Part shown: piece after piece, positions 15,496 through 23,981 of the stretch
How the letters are laid out: each line of letters starts with the position of its first letter
Position numbering within the stretch: the stretch's first letter is position 1
Assembly: GCA_963663285.2 (NCBI GenBank)
Contig: CAXXNI010000002.1
Coordinates: 682,001-746,000, forward strand
Length of the DNA stretch: 64,000 nucleotides
Direction of reading: 5' to 3'
DNA from: CAXXOK01 sp963663285
Lineage (GTDB): Bacteria > Bacillota > Clostridia > Christensenellales > Aristaeellaceae
The notes under the pieces: model-generated
The model's database searches: none
Told to the model about the DNA's origin: nothing
What the model saw: only the letters and a program-made list of their open reading frames with translations
Position numbers and translations under genes: made by a program

Positions 15496-17091
15496 TTATT
15501 CTATCGTGTTTTCCGCGTCTTCCTGCAGTGGCTCGGGTTGTGGATCAACCGTCTCAATATTCAGTGTAAACCAGAAAGTTGTTCCTTCTCCGATTTTACT
15601 GGTTACTCCATAGTCCAGATGATGTGCGTCAAAGATACCTTGAACGATGCTGAGGCCCAATCCTGTGCCGATAGCAGCCCGTTTATGCGGCTTTTGCCCC
15701 CGGTAATACCGGCCCCAGATATTAGGTAAATCCTCCTGCGGTATGCCTACACCGGTGTCGGTAACTTCTACGCGCACTTGCGAACCTTCTATAATTTGCC
15801 GTACAGTTACCAGCTTGTCTTCTCCGGTATAGGTCAGCGCGTTGTTAATCAAGTTATACACCACCTGGCCGATGCGCATTTCATCGGCATAAACCCATAC
15901 GGTATCGGAGTGATCAAACTGCACAGTATACCCTTCTAGTCCGGTCAGCTTCTGGTAACGAGTCAGTATACGCTGGATACTCCGGGTGAGGTTGAAACGC
16001 TGCGGGTCGATGGGGGTAAGTCCGCGCTTACCTGCTGTATAATCCAAAACCGCGTTCACTAAGCTGGAAAGCCTTCGTGTTTCATCAATAATGACCTGCA
16101 TATTCTCCGGCGTGCTCTCGCCGGGCAGATCACGCATAGCCTCGGCGTATCCTTCAATCAGTGTAAGCGGTGTTCGTAAATCGTGTGAGATATTCGCAAT
16201 CAGCTCACGCTGCATTTCATCTACCCGCCGCAGGTCTTTTGCAGCTTGTATTAGCGTGGCGTTCAGCTGTTGGATTTCCCGGTAGCTTACGCTGGTTTTG
16301 GCGGGTTTGAAATTCCCTTCGGATAAGCCTATGGCAGCCTCGCTCGTATCAATGATCGGTAACGCAATCCTGCGGGACAACACCAGCGAAAGCAGGAAAG
16401 ATAATACAACCATGAAAACGGCGATAAACCAGAACTGGCTTTGCAGCGTTTGAACTGTCGAATCTACGGGAGTAATGATGGTACTAACAAATACATACTG
16501 CGTTTCACCGCTGCCGGTAACCACAGCCCGGATGGCCACCATACTGCGGGATAAGCCATCATCTTCGCGGGGGACAGGCCCGCTGAAACGATTCTCGTTA
16601 TAATCGCTCTTGTGTATTTCTGAAAGGTTGAAGATACGGTAAAGCGTTGTATCGCTGTCCTGTGCGAGCGTTATATAGCGGTTCACATCATAACCGGACA
16701 TATGGGCAATGATACTTTCCGAATTCATTTCAGAAGCAATTTGCTTTTCTGCATATTCGTTTACAATGAGGATACTGACATCGTTAGTTTCCGCGATGCG
16801 GTCTGCCAGCAACTGCAAATCTTCATTATCGATGTTTTTTTCAATCACATCCAGGTTCGCGGTAAGCATATTGGTTTTTTGCAGACGGTAAAAGTTGGAT
16901 AATAACGCAATTTGAAAAACCCAAAGAAGCGCGAGCAGCGTTACGGTAAACCCTAAAAAATAAATAAAAATCCGACCACGTACTCCAAGCTGCTTAAAAG
17001 GGGTAGACAAGCGCGAAAAGAAAGGATGAATCAACCTTTTCTTATGACCGGGTTCAGGTTTAACAGATGCGGCCATTTCATGCTTTTTCAA
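15496..17091 (-). CDS. Sensor histidine kinase
   Basis: This 531-residue membrane kinase has membrane segments at about 41-62 and 221-240 around an extracytoplasmic sensor region of about 155 residues. A HAMP-like linker follows, then a HisKA domain with phospho-acceptor H303 in NISHDLRTPLTLIEGYAEA. The ATPase domain has the N box (VVYNLINNALTYT), DTGVGIP and GTGLGLSIV. It overlaps its response regulator by 14 bp. The signal is unknown; VanS/PhoR-type cell-envelope sensing is possible. The last 20 residues are acidic. Confidence 0.9.
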   Translation of the reverse strand: MKKHEMAASVKPEPGHKKRLIHPFFSRLSTPFKQLGVRGRIFIYFLGFTVTLLALLWVFQIALLSNFYRLQKTNMLTANLDVIEKNIDNEDLQLLADRIAETNDVSILIVNEYAEKQIASEMNSESIIAHMSGYDVNRYITLAQDSDTTLYRIFNLSEIHKSDYNENRFSGPVPREDDGLSRSMVAIRAVVTGSGETQYVFVSTIITPVDSTVQTLQSQFWFIAVFMVVLSFLLSLVLSRRIALPIIDTSEAAIGLSEGNFKPAKTSVSYREIQQLNATLIQAAKDLRRVDEMQRELIANISHDLRTPLTLIEGYAEAMRDLPGESTPENMQVIIDETRRLSSLVNAVLDYTAGKRGLTPIDPQRFNLTRSIQRILTRYQKLTGLEGYTVQFDHSDTVWVYADEMRIGQVVYNLINNALTYTGEDKLVTVRQIIEGSQVRVEVTDTGVGIPQEDLPNIWGRYYRGQKPHKRAAIGTGLGLSIVQGIFDAHHLDYGVTSKIGEGTTFWFTLNIETVDPQPEPLQEDAENTIE

Positions 17092-17758
17092 AACGGTATC
17101 CCACTCCTCGGAGCGTCACGATATATTTGGCATAATCGCCTAACTGCCGGCGCAGCAATTTGATATGCGTATCCAGCGTGCGGTCGTCTCCAAAGAAATC
17201 ATATCCCCATACTTCAGAAATCAATTTATCGCGCGTCAGCGCAATACCGCGGTTGCGAACTAAAAAAAACAGCAGATCATATTCTTTAGGAGAGAGATCA
17301 ATTTCTTCATCCTTGATGGTGACTTTTCGAGCGGTGTAATCCACCACCATTTGATCGATTACCGCGGTTTGATGCTCGTCTCCGCTTTGGCCGACGCCGC
17401 CTGCGCGCCGCAGTACGGCACCGATGCGCAGCATAAGCTCCTTGGGTGAAAACGGTTTGACAACATAATCGTCAATCCCCAGTTCAAAACCGTGAATTTT
17501 ATCATATTCCTCGCCTCTTGCGGAGAGCAGGATGATGGGCAAATTCGGTTCCGTTTTGCGTATTTCACGCGCAGCCGAGAAACCGTCCAGTTCCGGCATC
17601 ATAATATCCAGAATGATTAGGTCGAAGGTCTCCTTCCGGGCGATTTCCACCGCTTGCATGCCGTTTTCCGCTTCGGAATACTCGTAGCCTTCAAAAGCGG
17701 CGTATTTGGCGATCAATGCTCTGATTTTCTGTTCGTCATCCACTATTAACAGCTTCAT
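17078..17758 (-). CDS. OmpR/PhoB-family response regulator
   Basis: This 226-residue regulator has a receiver domain with D7, D8, phospho-acceptor D51 (LIILDIMMPELDG), S79 and K101. A winged-helix DNA-binding domain follows (EIDLSPKEYDLLFFLVRNRG, DDRTLDTHIKLLRRQL). The ATG at 17758 was chosen because it starts the receiver fold (MKLLIVDDE) and has GAGGG upstream. The frame stays open further upstream, through the promoter. It is the partner of the kinase encoded just downstream. Confidence 0.92.
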   Translation of the reverse strand: MKLLIVDDEQKIRALIAKYAAFEGYEYSEAENGMQAVEIARKETFDLIILDIMMPELDGFSAAREIRKTEPNLPIILLSARGEEYDKIHGFELGIDDYVVKPFSPKELMLRIGAVLRRAGGVGQSGDEHQTAVIDQMVVDYTARKVTIKDEEIDLSPKEYDLLFFLVRNRGIALTRDKLISEVWGYDFFGDDRTLDTHIKLLRRQLGDYAKYIVTLRGVGYRFEKA

Positions 17759-17798
17759 GCGATCCCTCTTCCCGATAATACGATTATTATATATGCTC

Positions 17799-17827
17799 AG
17801 TATACCAAACAAAACTATGAAACTCAA
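17799..17827 (-). promoter_or_regulatory. Promoter of the two-component operon
   Basis: On the minus strand TTGAGT (17827-17822) and TATACT (17804-17799) are exactly 17 bp apart, 40 bp upstream of the response-regulator ATG. Confidence 0.65.
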
Positions 17828-17846
17828 TCATTCTCTAATGGAAGGG

Positions 17847-17948
17847 CTAGGGCAGTACGGCATATAACACAAGCAGAATGGCGGCAGTAATTCCCACACC
17901 CAGAAGCCATAATATCAGCGAAATCATTCTTGTCCACAATGTATTCAC
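17847..17948 (-). CDS. 33-aa single-pass membrane peptide
   Basis: Reading from a GTG at 17948, with GAGGTGA about 7 nt upstream, the frame encodes 33 residues. They start VNTLWTRMISLILWLLGVG and end in LLVLYAVLP, and are nearly all one membrane helix. It lies directly upstream of the response regulator/kinase pair, in the same direction, with a separate promoter between. No family is recognised. Its size and position suggest a small membrane partner or regulator of the kinase, which is inference only. Confidence 0.4.
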   Translation of the reverse strand: MNTLWTRMISLILWLLGVGITAAILLVLYAVLP

Positions 17949-18030
17949 CCGCCAATCACCTCATCCAAAGTATTGCGCTTACAGGAAGATTATCCCTTTG
18001 CCGGGTGAAACATATGTGAACAACCCTTGT

Positions 18031-18045
18031 ACTTTCACTGAAAGT
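18031..18045. promoter_or_regulatory. 15-bp palindrome upstream of traX-like gene
   Basis: ACTTTCACTGAAAGT is a perfect inverted repeat (7 + 1 + 7) ending 12 bp upstream of the -35 of the traX-like gene. It is a candidate operator of unknown partner and could act on either divergent gene. Confidence 0.35.
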
Positions 18046-18056
18046 ATATCGGGGAA

Positions 18057-18085
18057 TTGGCAGGTATGGTGCGGTATGATATAAT
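18057..18085 (+). promoter_or_regulatory. Promoter of traX-like gene
   Basis: TTGGCA (18057-18062) and TATAAT (18080-18085) are 17 bp apart with an extended -10 TG. The promoter lies 29 bp upstream of the ATG. Confidence 0.75.
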
Positions 18086-18113
18086 CAACCAGCAGAGTGG
18101 AGGATGAAAACTG

Positions 18114-18914
18114 ATGCAAACGCAAACGGTTACTGCTAAACGTTTACCGCAGCTCGGTGGCAATACGGATACCGGCTGGCTAAAGGTTGTTGCGCTCATT
18201 TTTATGATGGTTGATCATCTGGGCGTAGCTGTTTTTCCCAATATACCGGAAATGAGGGTTCTTGGGCGCATCGCGATGCCCATTTATGTATGGTGTCTGG
18301 TAGTCGGTGCGGAATATACGCATAACATTTTCCGGTATGCATTCCGTTTGCTTATCCTTGCGGTGATCTCCCAACCCATCAACATGGTCGCACTGGATAA
18401 TCCGTGGACGAAGCTGAACATACTGTTCTTACTGTTTTTGGGCGTTGCAGCGATTGGCGGAATACAGAAAAAATGGTATGGCAGCCAATTCTGGGCGCCG
18501 ATCCTTTGCTACCTGTTTCTAGGCTTTGTACAGGTGGATTACGGCTGGAAGGGACTCACTTTTATCCTGCTGATGTATGCGGCGCGGAAAAACAAAGGCG
18601 GACTGGCTGCGGTGTTTATAGCCTTTGCAATGTATTGGGGAGGAAACGGACGACAGGTTACATCCTTCGGAGGGGTACTGTTTACCTTTTTATCCTGGCC
18701 CGGTATCGGCAATGTGCTCGCTCCGTTATTCCGTATACAGGCGATGATGTGGCTGGCACTGCCGCTGATACTGATACCGACGCATATCCATCTGAAAATG
18801 CCAAAATGGCTGGGATACGGCTTATACCCATTACACTTGCTGGTCATTATTGGAATTCGGCTTTTCATGGGAGATTCGCTGGCAAGTCTGCTCTCCGTAC
18901 TGGCTCAGTTTTAG
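18114..18914 (+). CDS. TraX-family integral membrane protein
   Basis: This 266-residue protein has about eight hydrophobic segments. It carries the TraX family signature near the start: LKVVALIFMMVDHLGVAVFP, then LGRIAMPIYVWCLVVGAEYT. In F plasmid, TraX acetylates pilin. Chromosomal homologues in Firmicutes are common and have no established role; they are distant relatives of membrane acyltransferases. It is a single-gene unit with its own promoter and terminator. No conjugation genes are nearby. Confidence 0.82.
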   Translation: MQTQTVTAKRLPQLGGNTDTGWLKVVALIFMMVDHLGVAVFPNIPEMRVLGRIAMPIYVWCLVVGAEYTHNIFRYAFRLLILAVISQPINMVALDNPWTKLNILFLLFLGVAAIGGIQKKWYGSQFWAPILCYLFLGFVQVDYGWKGLTFILLMYAARKNKGGLAAVFIAFAMYWGGNGRQVTSFGGVLFTFLSWPGIGNVLAPLFRIQAMMWLALPLILIPTHIHLKMPKWLGYGLYPLHLLVIIGIRLFMGDSLASLLSVLAQF

Positions 18915-18948
18915 CCGGTGAGTAATAATAACGAAATGAATAATGAAA

Positions 18949-18988
18949 AACACCCCTATGCTTTGGTAACAAAGCATAGGGGCGTTTT
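18949..18988. terminator. Bidirectional intrinsic terminator
   Basis: The stem CACCCCTATGCTTTG pairs with CAAAGCATAGGGGCG around a short GTAA loop, with one mismatch at the base, and is followed by TTTTT. An A-run on the other side makes it usable by the convergent ABC permease gene. Confidence 0.85.
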
Positions 18989-18994
18989 TGGGTG

Positions 18995-21103
18995 TTAGTA
19001 CATGTACATTACAGATTGGTTCCACTCTTGCAGCAGTGTAATCAAGGTCTGTGAATCTTCGTCCGTGAAGCTCAGGTATACAGGCGGCTCGTCGTTGGGG
19101 AGGTTGTTCGAACCGTCATACTCATACCAGTTCAAACAAGCGAACATACCATTTACGTCACTCGTAGGTTTTGCACGCTTCAGAATATCGGTGATTCGTT
19201 CAGCGTAATCAAGATAGGTGTCCGCATAGGGACTGTTCGCTTTGGAATAGCCGCTCAGATAGAGATTGATGCTGTCGCTATGGGTTTCGCCGGTTTCCAG
19301 CGGTACATTATAGAAGTTGAGTGATAAACTGAGCGAATCGTTCTCAAGAGCCAGGGGAGAAACGATGTGATCAACGGCTTCTGAAAGCCTGTCGATAGTA
19401 TCAGGCAGGGCATGGCTATTGATCGTACGCATCATCAGGGATACTGTCTTGGGTGTGTTCAGCAGAATACTAAGGTAGTCGTAGTAGCGCTGCGTACCGA
19501 CATAGCCGGATACAATGAACCCTGAAATTGATTGCGAATCGCCAATGGTATACATAAAACCGTCATCACTGGACACAGATGCCCTTGTATTATAGTAATC
19601 ATTAGGGATCAACCCGTTTGCCTGCATCTCCTCCTCATAACTGTTCCAAAGAGCCATATCCTCCTCGTCCGTTTGATGATTATAGGTACTTACGTACTGC
19701 ACTCCATTGTTCGGCGGGAAAGCGCGAATAGCAACGGCAAAATCAGCGTTTTCAATCCGAAGGTCATTCAGGGTATTTACATTGATAAACTCAATGGTGC
19801 GGTAATAGGTTTTCCCGTTTGTCAGTTTCAGCGTAATAGGCTCGATAGTTTGGTACTGATAGCTATCATAACCATTGTATTGGTAATAATTTTCCGGGTC
19901 ACGGATTTGCTGAACAGCGTTGGAAAGATTTTCGGCTACATATTGCTTTATATCGTCGGAGGTAAAAGCAATATCCTTTATTAACAGGGTAGCGTATTCA
20001 CTATTACTGCCGGTGCTGTCGTGCCCACGGAAAGTAACGGACGCAATTTCATCTGCACTGGGTGTGACGTTTAGCGCATGATCTTTCAGGGTTTGAATAC
20101 CAAAGGATACGCCAAACGCAAGTACCGCCGCAATGGCAAATGCGGGCAGCGCTTTAAGCGCTTTTTGATAACTGCGCAGAGAAAGCAGCGTATACAATAC
20201 GAAAAGCAGCAGGGCGATAGCGACGATAGCAATGCCGTATACGGAAATAAGACGGCGGTCATATAACGTAATCAGAATAAGCAAGGTAAAAGCCAGCAGG
20301 CTAGCCGTAATGACCGGCCATACACTGTGCTTGGCACTTTTATCCGCCACTTCGCTGGGACGGCGTACGAACAGCCATGCTGCAATTACCAGCTCGATAG
20401 CTGCCAACAGCAGCGAATACAGTATATGCGGCAATGTAACGATGCGGGTAATGAATATGTTACGTGATTGCATCACGATAAGTCCGGTGGCAATGTTCGT
20501 ATCCGGGCTCAGCCAGACGCCAAGGTCAGCCCAGCCTATAATAGGAACGTTGTTGATTACCCCATGTGCCATGATGAACTGTACAAAGCGGGGCAGAAAC
20601 AGCACCAAGCCAGTTGATGCCAACGCTGTGATGTAGGTGCCGGAGAGTGCGCAACCGATGGCGGACGCCGCAAATACCAACATAGCTGCGACGAAGTAAA
20701 AGAGGATTAATAGCGGAATATACAAAGGAACAAACGGACACCCGCTGATTAGGTACATAAATAGGGTAACCAGCATGTTCAGCACGATAGTGAAGCCCAT
20801 CCATGTCGCCGTCGACAAGCTAACCGAAAGGTATAAGCTCATACGGGATACAGGGAGGCTGTGGTACAAATCGCTCGCGGAGCGTTTAAATAGGTAGGAA
20901 AAGCCATAAAAGGCGAATACAATCGCTGAAAAAACATAGTAAACCAATACCGGTGTCAGCCCAATGGCGGACATGGATGTGGAAATCGTATAAACGCCAA
21001 AACAGCTCTGTCCGGTTGTTATAACAGTGTATAAGAGCGTGGCTATCGCCAGCGGAATACCAACGGGCGCAAGGCGACGCATCGTTTCTTTATACATTTT
21101 CAT
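18995..21103 (-). CDS. ABC-2-type exporter permease, YtrC/D-like
   Basis: This 702-residue membrane protein has six or more hydrophobic segments in the first ~340 residues, starting LAPVGIPLAIATLLYTVITT. A large, mostly hydrophilic extracytoplasmic domain of about 340 residues follows, including the Tyr/Asn-rich NYYQYNGYDSYQYQ. The architecture is like permeases encoded beside GntR/YtrA regulators. Substrate is unknown; cell-envelope stress or antibiotic-type transport is typical of relatives. It overlaps the ATPase gene by 4 bp. Confidence 0.78.
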   Translation of the reverse strand: MKMYKETMRRLAPVGIPLAIATLLYTVITTGQSCFGVYTISTSMSAIGLTPVLVYYVFSAIVFAFYGFSYLFKRSASDLYHSLPVSRMSLYLSVSLSTATWMGFTIVLNMLVTLFMYLISGCPFVPLYIPLLILFYFVAAMLVFAASAIGCALSGTYITALASTGLVLFLPRFVQFIMAHGVINNVPIIGWADLGVWLSPDTNIATGLIVMQSRNIFITRIVTLPHILYSLLLAAIELVIAAWLFVRRPSEVADKSAKHSVWPVITASLLAFTLLILITLYDRRLISVYGIAIVAIALLLFVLYTLLSLRSYQKALKALPAFAIAAVLAFGVSFGIQTLKDHALNVTPSADEIASVTFRGHDSTGSNSEYATLLIKDIAFTSDDIKQYVAENLSNAVQQIRDPENYYQYNGYDSYQYQTIEPITLKLTNGKTYYRTIEFINVNTLNDLRIENADFAVAIRAFPPNNGVQYVSTYNHQTDEEDMALWNSYEEEMQANGLIPNDYYNTRASVSSDDGFMYTIGDSQSISGFIVSGYVGTQRYYDYLSILLNTPKTVSLMMRTINSHALPDTIDRLSEAVDHIVSPLALENDSLSLSLNFYNVPLETGETHSDSINLYLSGYSKANSPYADTYLDYAERITDILKRAKPTSDVNGMFACLNWYEYDGSNNLPNDEPPVYLSFTDEDSQTLITLLQEWNQSVMYMY

Positions 21104-22011
21104 GCTTGTTCTCCTCCCTCGGCAGCATTGAACGCATAGCCCAACGCTTCCATCTCGTAGATGAACACTTCTTCCAGCGTTACAGGAAGCACTTCCATGA
21201 TTAATGGCTCATGAACCGCGATGGATGCCTTCGTTTCGGCTTTGTCACCGCGAATAATAAGGGTTGTAACGCTGCCCTGACGGTGTTGAGCCAGAACGTT
21301 AAGCCCGGCAAAAAGGCTCTGGTCATATTCCTGCGCAAAAGCAACCTGCAGTTTGAACAGCGAAGTTTTCAAATCGGCTACGTCGCTTTCCAGCACAATG
21401 CCACCCTTATAGAGCAATGCAAGCTGGTCGCAGGTATCTTCCAGTTCCCGGAGTGAATGACTGGTCATAATGACGGTTGCCCCGCGGTCGAATACTTCTG
21501 CATACAGCTTCTGCTTTACCAGATTGCGCATTACAGGGTCCAACCCGTCGAAGGTTTCATCAAAAAAATAATAATCAGCGCCGGTGGAAAGCGCCAGGAT
21601 CGTGGCAGCCTGCCTCCGCATGCCCTTGCTATAGGTGGACAGGGGTTTGCTGCTGTCCAGTCCGAATTCTCCGGCTAGCGAGTACATCTTTTGTAGATCG
21701 AAGGTGGAATATGCGCTGCGGTAAAGGGCGGCCATCCGCTCCATAGAGCTTTGCGGCAGCGTATATAAGTCGTCCGATACGAAGGCGAACCGGTTCTTGA
21801 TAGACTTATTTTCATAGATACTTGAATCCCCAAGTTTAATGCTTCCTTCATCCGGTTGGTATACGCCGCTGGCCAATCGCAGAAAAGTTGATTTTCCTGC
21901 ACCGTTTGCGCCTACAAGGCCATACACACAGCCATCTTGAATATGGCAGTTGAGGTGATCCAGCGCGGTGGTATCCGCGAAGCGCTTGGTGAGATTGTTA
22001 GCAATAATCAC
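21100..22011 (-). CDS. ABC exporter ATP-binding protein, YtrB-like
   Basis: This 303-residue ATPase has Walker A GANGAGKST, a YSKGMRRQA signature in place of the canonical LSGGQ, and Walker B YYFFDETFDGLD. The non-canonical signature is seen in YtrB-type ATPases. The GTG start at 22011 follows AAGGAAG by about 7 nt. It lies between the GntR-type regulator and the permease. Confidence 0.85.
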   Translation of the reverse strand: MIIANNLTKRFADTTALDHLNCHIQDGCVYGLVGANGAGKSTFLRLASGVYQPDEGSIKLGDSSIYENKSIKNRFAFVSDDLYTLPQSSMERMAALYRSAYSTFDLQKMYSLAGEFGLDSSKPLSTYSKGMRRQAATILALSTGADYYFFDETFDGLDPVMRNLVKQKLYAEVFDRGATVIMTSHSLRELEDTCDQLALLYKGGIVLESDVADLKTSLFKLQVAFAQEYDQSLFAGLNVLAQHRQGSVTTLIIRGDKAETKASIAVHEPLIMEVLPVTLEEVFIYEMEALGYAFNAAEGGEQA

Positions 22012-22078
22012 AACATTGCTTCCTTTCCATATGCACAGGTTTTCCAGTGCATCGTTTGTAGTAGTAGCTTAGTTATGC

Positions 22079-22471
22079 CTATGGGTTGCCGGTTGCGGCG
22101 GCGGGTGTATTGTTGTACGCTTTTTCAATTGCAGCTATAACGCGCTCCTTGGAGATTTTCGCAAGATGAAGTTTTCTGCACAGTGCGGTGACTTCTTCCA
22201 GCAAACCTTCCATGCTTTCGTTGATGAGGCGGGGCGCATCCTGACTGATGTAACGCCCGCTGCCGGGCACACTGGTTGTAACACCGCGCCTTTCCAACTC
22301 TGTATATGCCTTTTGCAGCGTATTAGGGTTGACCGAGAGCGTTTGGCTCAGCGCCCGCACGCTCGGGAGCAGATCGCCGGGACGGAGCGCGCCGGATGCG
22401 ACGTACCGTTCCACTTGATCGATCACCTGCTCATAAATGGGTTGTCTTCCGAAACGATCAATCTGAAACAT
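22079..22471 (-). CDS. GntR-family regulator, YtrA subfamily
   Basis: This 130-residue repressor has the short YtrA architecture. An N-terminal winged helix (PIYEQVIDQVERYVASGALRP through LSVNPNTLQKAYTELERRG) is followed by only about 50 residues of helical dimerisation tail. The ATG at 22471 begins MFQIDRFGRQPIYEQ and has AAAGGA upstream. It is the first gene of the exporter operon and probably represses its own promoter at the GTACTAT inverted repeat. Confidence 0.9.
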   Translation of the reverse strand: MFQIDRFGRQPIYEQVIDQVERYVASGALRPGDLLPSVRALSQTLSVNPNTLQKAYTELERRGVTTSVPGSGRYISQDAPRLINESMEGLLEEVTALCRKLHLAKISKERVIAAIEKAYNNTPAAATGNP

Positions 22472-22491
22472 GGTGCTTATCCTTTCTATCC

Positions 22492-22510
22492 GTACTATGA
22501 GTGATAGTAC
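22492..22510. promoter_or_regulatory. YtrA-type operator candidate
   Basis: GTACTAT and ATAGTAC form a perfect inverted repeat with a 5-nt GAGTG spacer, placed just after the -10 of the gntR promoter and 21 bp before the ATG. The position fits autorepression. Confidence 0.6.
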
Positions 22511-22516
22511 ACATGA

Positions 22517-22544
22517 ATTATACATTAAAGCAGAGGGTTGTCAA
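22517..22544 (-). promoter_or_regulatory. Promoter of gntR-ABC operon
   Basis: On the minus strand TTGACA (22544-22539) and TATAAT (22522-22517) are 16 bp apart; both hexamers match consensus perfectly. Confidence 0.8.
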
Positions 22545-22869
22545 GGATAAATTTGTAAATTGTTATGTATTTCGCTCTTTTGACTGGTATTAAATGATTA
22601 AATACAGACTTACAAATATAAAATGAGTAAAAAGTAAAAAGAAAAGAAGGTGAATCGAAATGAAAAAAAGCAATGTAGCCTGTGTCGTTTTCGGGCGTAA
22701 TTTGGACAAAAAAGAAACGAAAACATCGTCATTTTCTGCCAAAATACAAATGAAAAACAGAAAATCAATTCTTTGTATACTATGGAAGCGATTCCGGATT
22801 TTGAGACAGTAATTGATGTTTAGCCGTTTAGTAGGATAGAGATTGTGAACGAAATCACAAAAATGAGGG
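22545..22869 (+). other. AT-rich intergenic region before upp
   Basis: This stretch is clearly AT-richer than its surroundings. It holds a 50-codon frame (22660-22812) behind an AGAAGGTGA motif; the product is Lys/Arg-rich and has no recognisable family, so I leave it out as a gene. No other structure stands out. Confidence 0.4.
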
Positions 22870-22898
22870 TTGCCAAGCCCCGTCAACTAGTATAGAAT
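22870..22898 (+). promoter_or_regulatory. Promoter upstream of upp/V-ATPase operon
   Basis: TTGCCA (22870-22875) and TAGAAT (22893-22898) are 17 bp apart, about 95 bp upstream of the upp start. This leaves a leader long enough for the hairpin at 22927-22964. Confidence 0.5.
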
Positions 22899-22926
22899 AG
22901 GTTAGAATGAATTTGGGATAGGATAT

Positions 22927-22964
22927 AGGCGTCGCACGCAAGCCGTGCTTGGTAAGACCTGCCT
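22927..22964 (+). other. Nested hairpin in the upp leader
   Basis: An inner stem GCACG/CGTGC is enclosed by an outer stem AGGC-GTC/GAC-(CT)-GCCT and followed by TT. The structure sits between promoter and ribosome binding site, so it may be an attenuator or leader element. It matches no riboswitch I can name. Confidence 0.35.
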
Positions 22965-22990
22965 TTCCCGTATTGAAGGAGGTCGCAATC

Positions 22991-23620
22991 TTGAGCAAAA
23001 TCCATATTTTGGATCATCCTCTGATACAGCATAAGCTCAGCATCATGCGAAATAAAGAAACGGGCGCGAAGGAATTTCGCGAGCTTTTGGAAGAAATCTC
23101 TATGCTCATGGTCTATGAGGTAACGCGTGATCTGCCTACCGAAGAAGTTGAGGTAGAAACGCCGATTTGCAAAACCAAAACCCGTATGTTAAGCGGCAAG
23201 AAGATCGGCATCGTGCCGATTTTGCGTGCCGGGCTGGGAATGGTGGACGGTGTAACCAAGCTGATTCCGGCTGCGCGCATCGGCCACATCGGTCTATACC
23301 GCGACCCGGTATCATTGCAGCCGGTAGAATATTATTGCAAACTTCCTGCGGATAGCGAAAACCGCGAGCTGTTGGTGCTTGATCCTATGCTGGCTACGGG
23401 CGGCAGCGCTTCGGCAGCTATCAGCTATATCAAGCAGCGTAACTGCAAATATATCCGTCTGGTCAACTTGATTGCCGCACCGGAAGGTATCAAGCGCATT
23501 CAGCAGGATCATCCTGACGTGGATATTTATGTGGCTGCTTGTGATGAAAAGTTAAACGAGCACGGCTATATTGTCCCCGGGCTTGGCGATGCGGGCGACC
23601 GCCTGTTTGGTACAAAATAA
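22991..23620 (+). CDS. upp: Uracil phosphoribosyltransferase
   Basis: This 209-residue enzyme converts uracil and PRPP to UMP in pyrimidine salvage. Family motifs are ILRAGLGMVDG, the PRPP loop LDPMLATGGSA and the C-terminal YIVPGLGDAGDRLFGTK. The length is typical. The start is TTG at 22991, supported by AAGGAGG 8 nt upstream and by the family N-terminus (SKIHILDHPLIQHK). It is 37 bp from the first V-ATPase gene, so it is probably co-transcribed with that operon. Confidence 0.95.
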   Translation: MSKIHILDHPLIQHKLSIMRNKETGAKEFRELLEEISMLMVYEVTRDLPTEEVEVETPICKTKTRMLSGKKIGIVPILRAGLGMVDGVTKLIPAARIGHIGLYRDPVSLQPVEYYCKLPADSENRELLVLDPMLATGGSASAAISYIKQRNCKYIRLVNLIAAPEGIKRIQQDHPDVDIYVAACDEKLNEHGYIVPGLGDAGDRLFGTK

Positions 23621-23657
23621 GCGACGGGTAAACAAGCCCAAGGAAGGATTAAAACGC

Positions 23658-23981
23658 ATGGCACGTGAAGTGTTCCAAGCGGTGCAGACCGCCGAAAACA
23701 ATGCAGATCAGTTACTGCAAGAAGCCCATCGGGATGCGCGCGAGTTAATAAAATCCACGCAGGCGGAAATTGCGGCCAACGAACGTTCCGTTGTAATGGA
23801 ACATCGCGCGATGTATCAAAGCATATTGGATGAAAAACGCGAAAGCGTACAGGCACAGATACAAGCGGGGAAAGCGGCTGTGAAAACGAAACACGAAGCG
23901 ATCCTTGCGGATGCACGAGGCCAGCTTACGCAGGCTGCGGAGCAGATTGTTGAAAGGGTATGGAACGATGGCAATCGTTGA
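23658..23981 (+). CDS. V-type ATPase subunit H/G (peripheral stalk coiled coil)
   Basis: This 107-residue protein is almost wholly alpha-helical and charged (AENNADQLLQEAHRDARELI), as expected for the AhaH/subunit G stalk protein that pairs with subunit E. It is the first ATPase gene, directly after upp, and overlaps the subunit I gene by 14 bp. The assignment relies on composition and operon position. Confidence 0.75.
   Translation: MAREVFQAVQTAENNADQLLQEAHRDARELIKSTQAEIAANERSVVMEHRAMYQSILDEKRESVQAQIQAGKAAVKTKHEAILADARGQLTQAAEQIVERVWNDGNR

Noticed and set aside
18114..18914. Conjugative element marked by TraX
   Set aside because: Chromosomal TraX-like proteins are common in Firmicutes, and no relaxase, coupling protein or type IV secretion genes are nearby.
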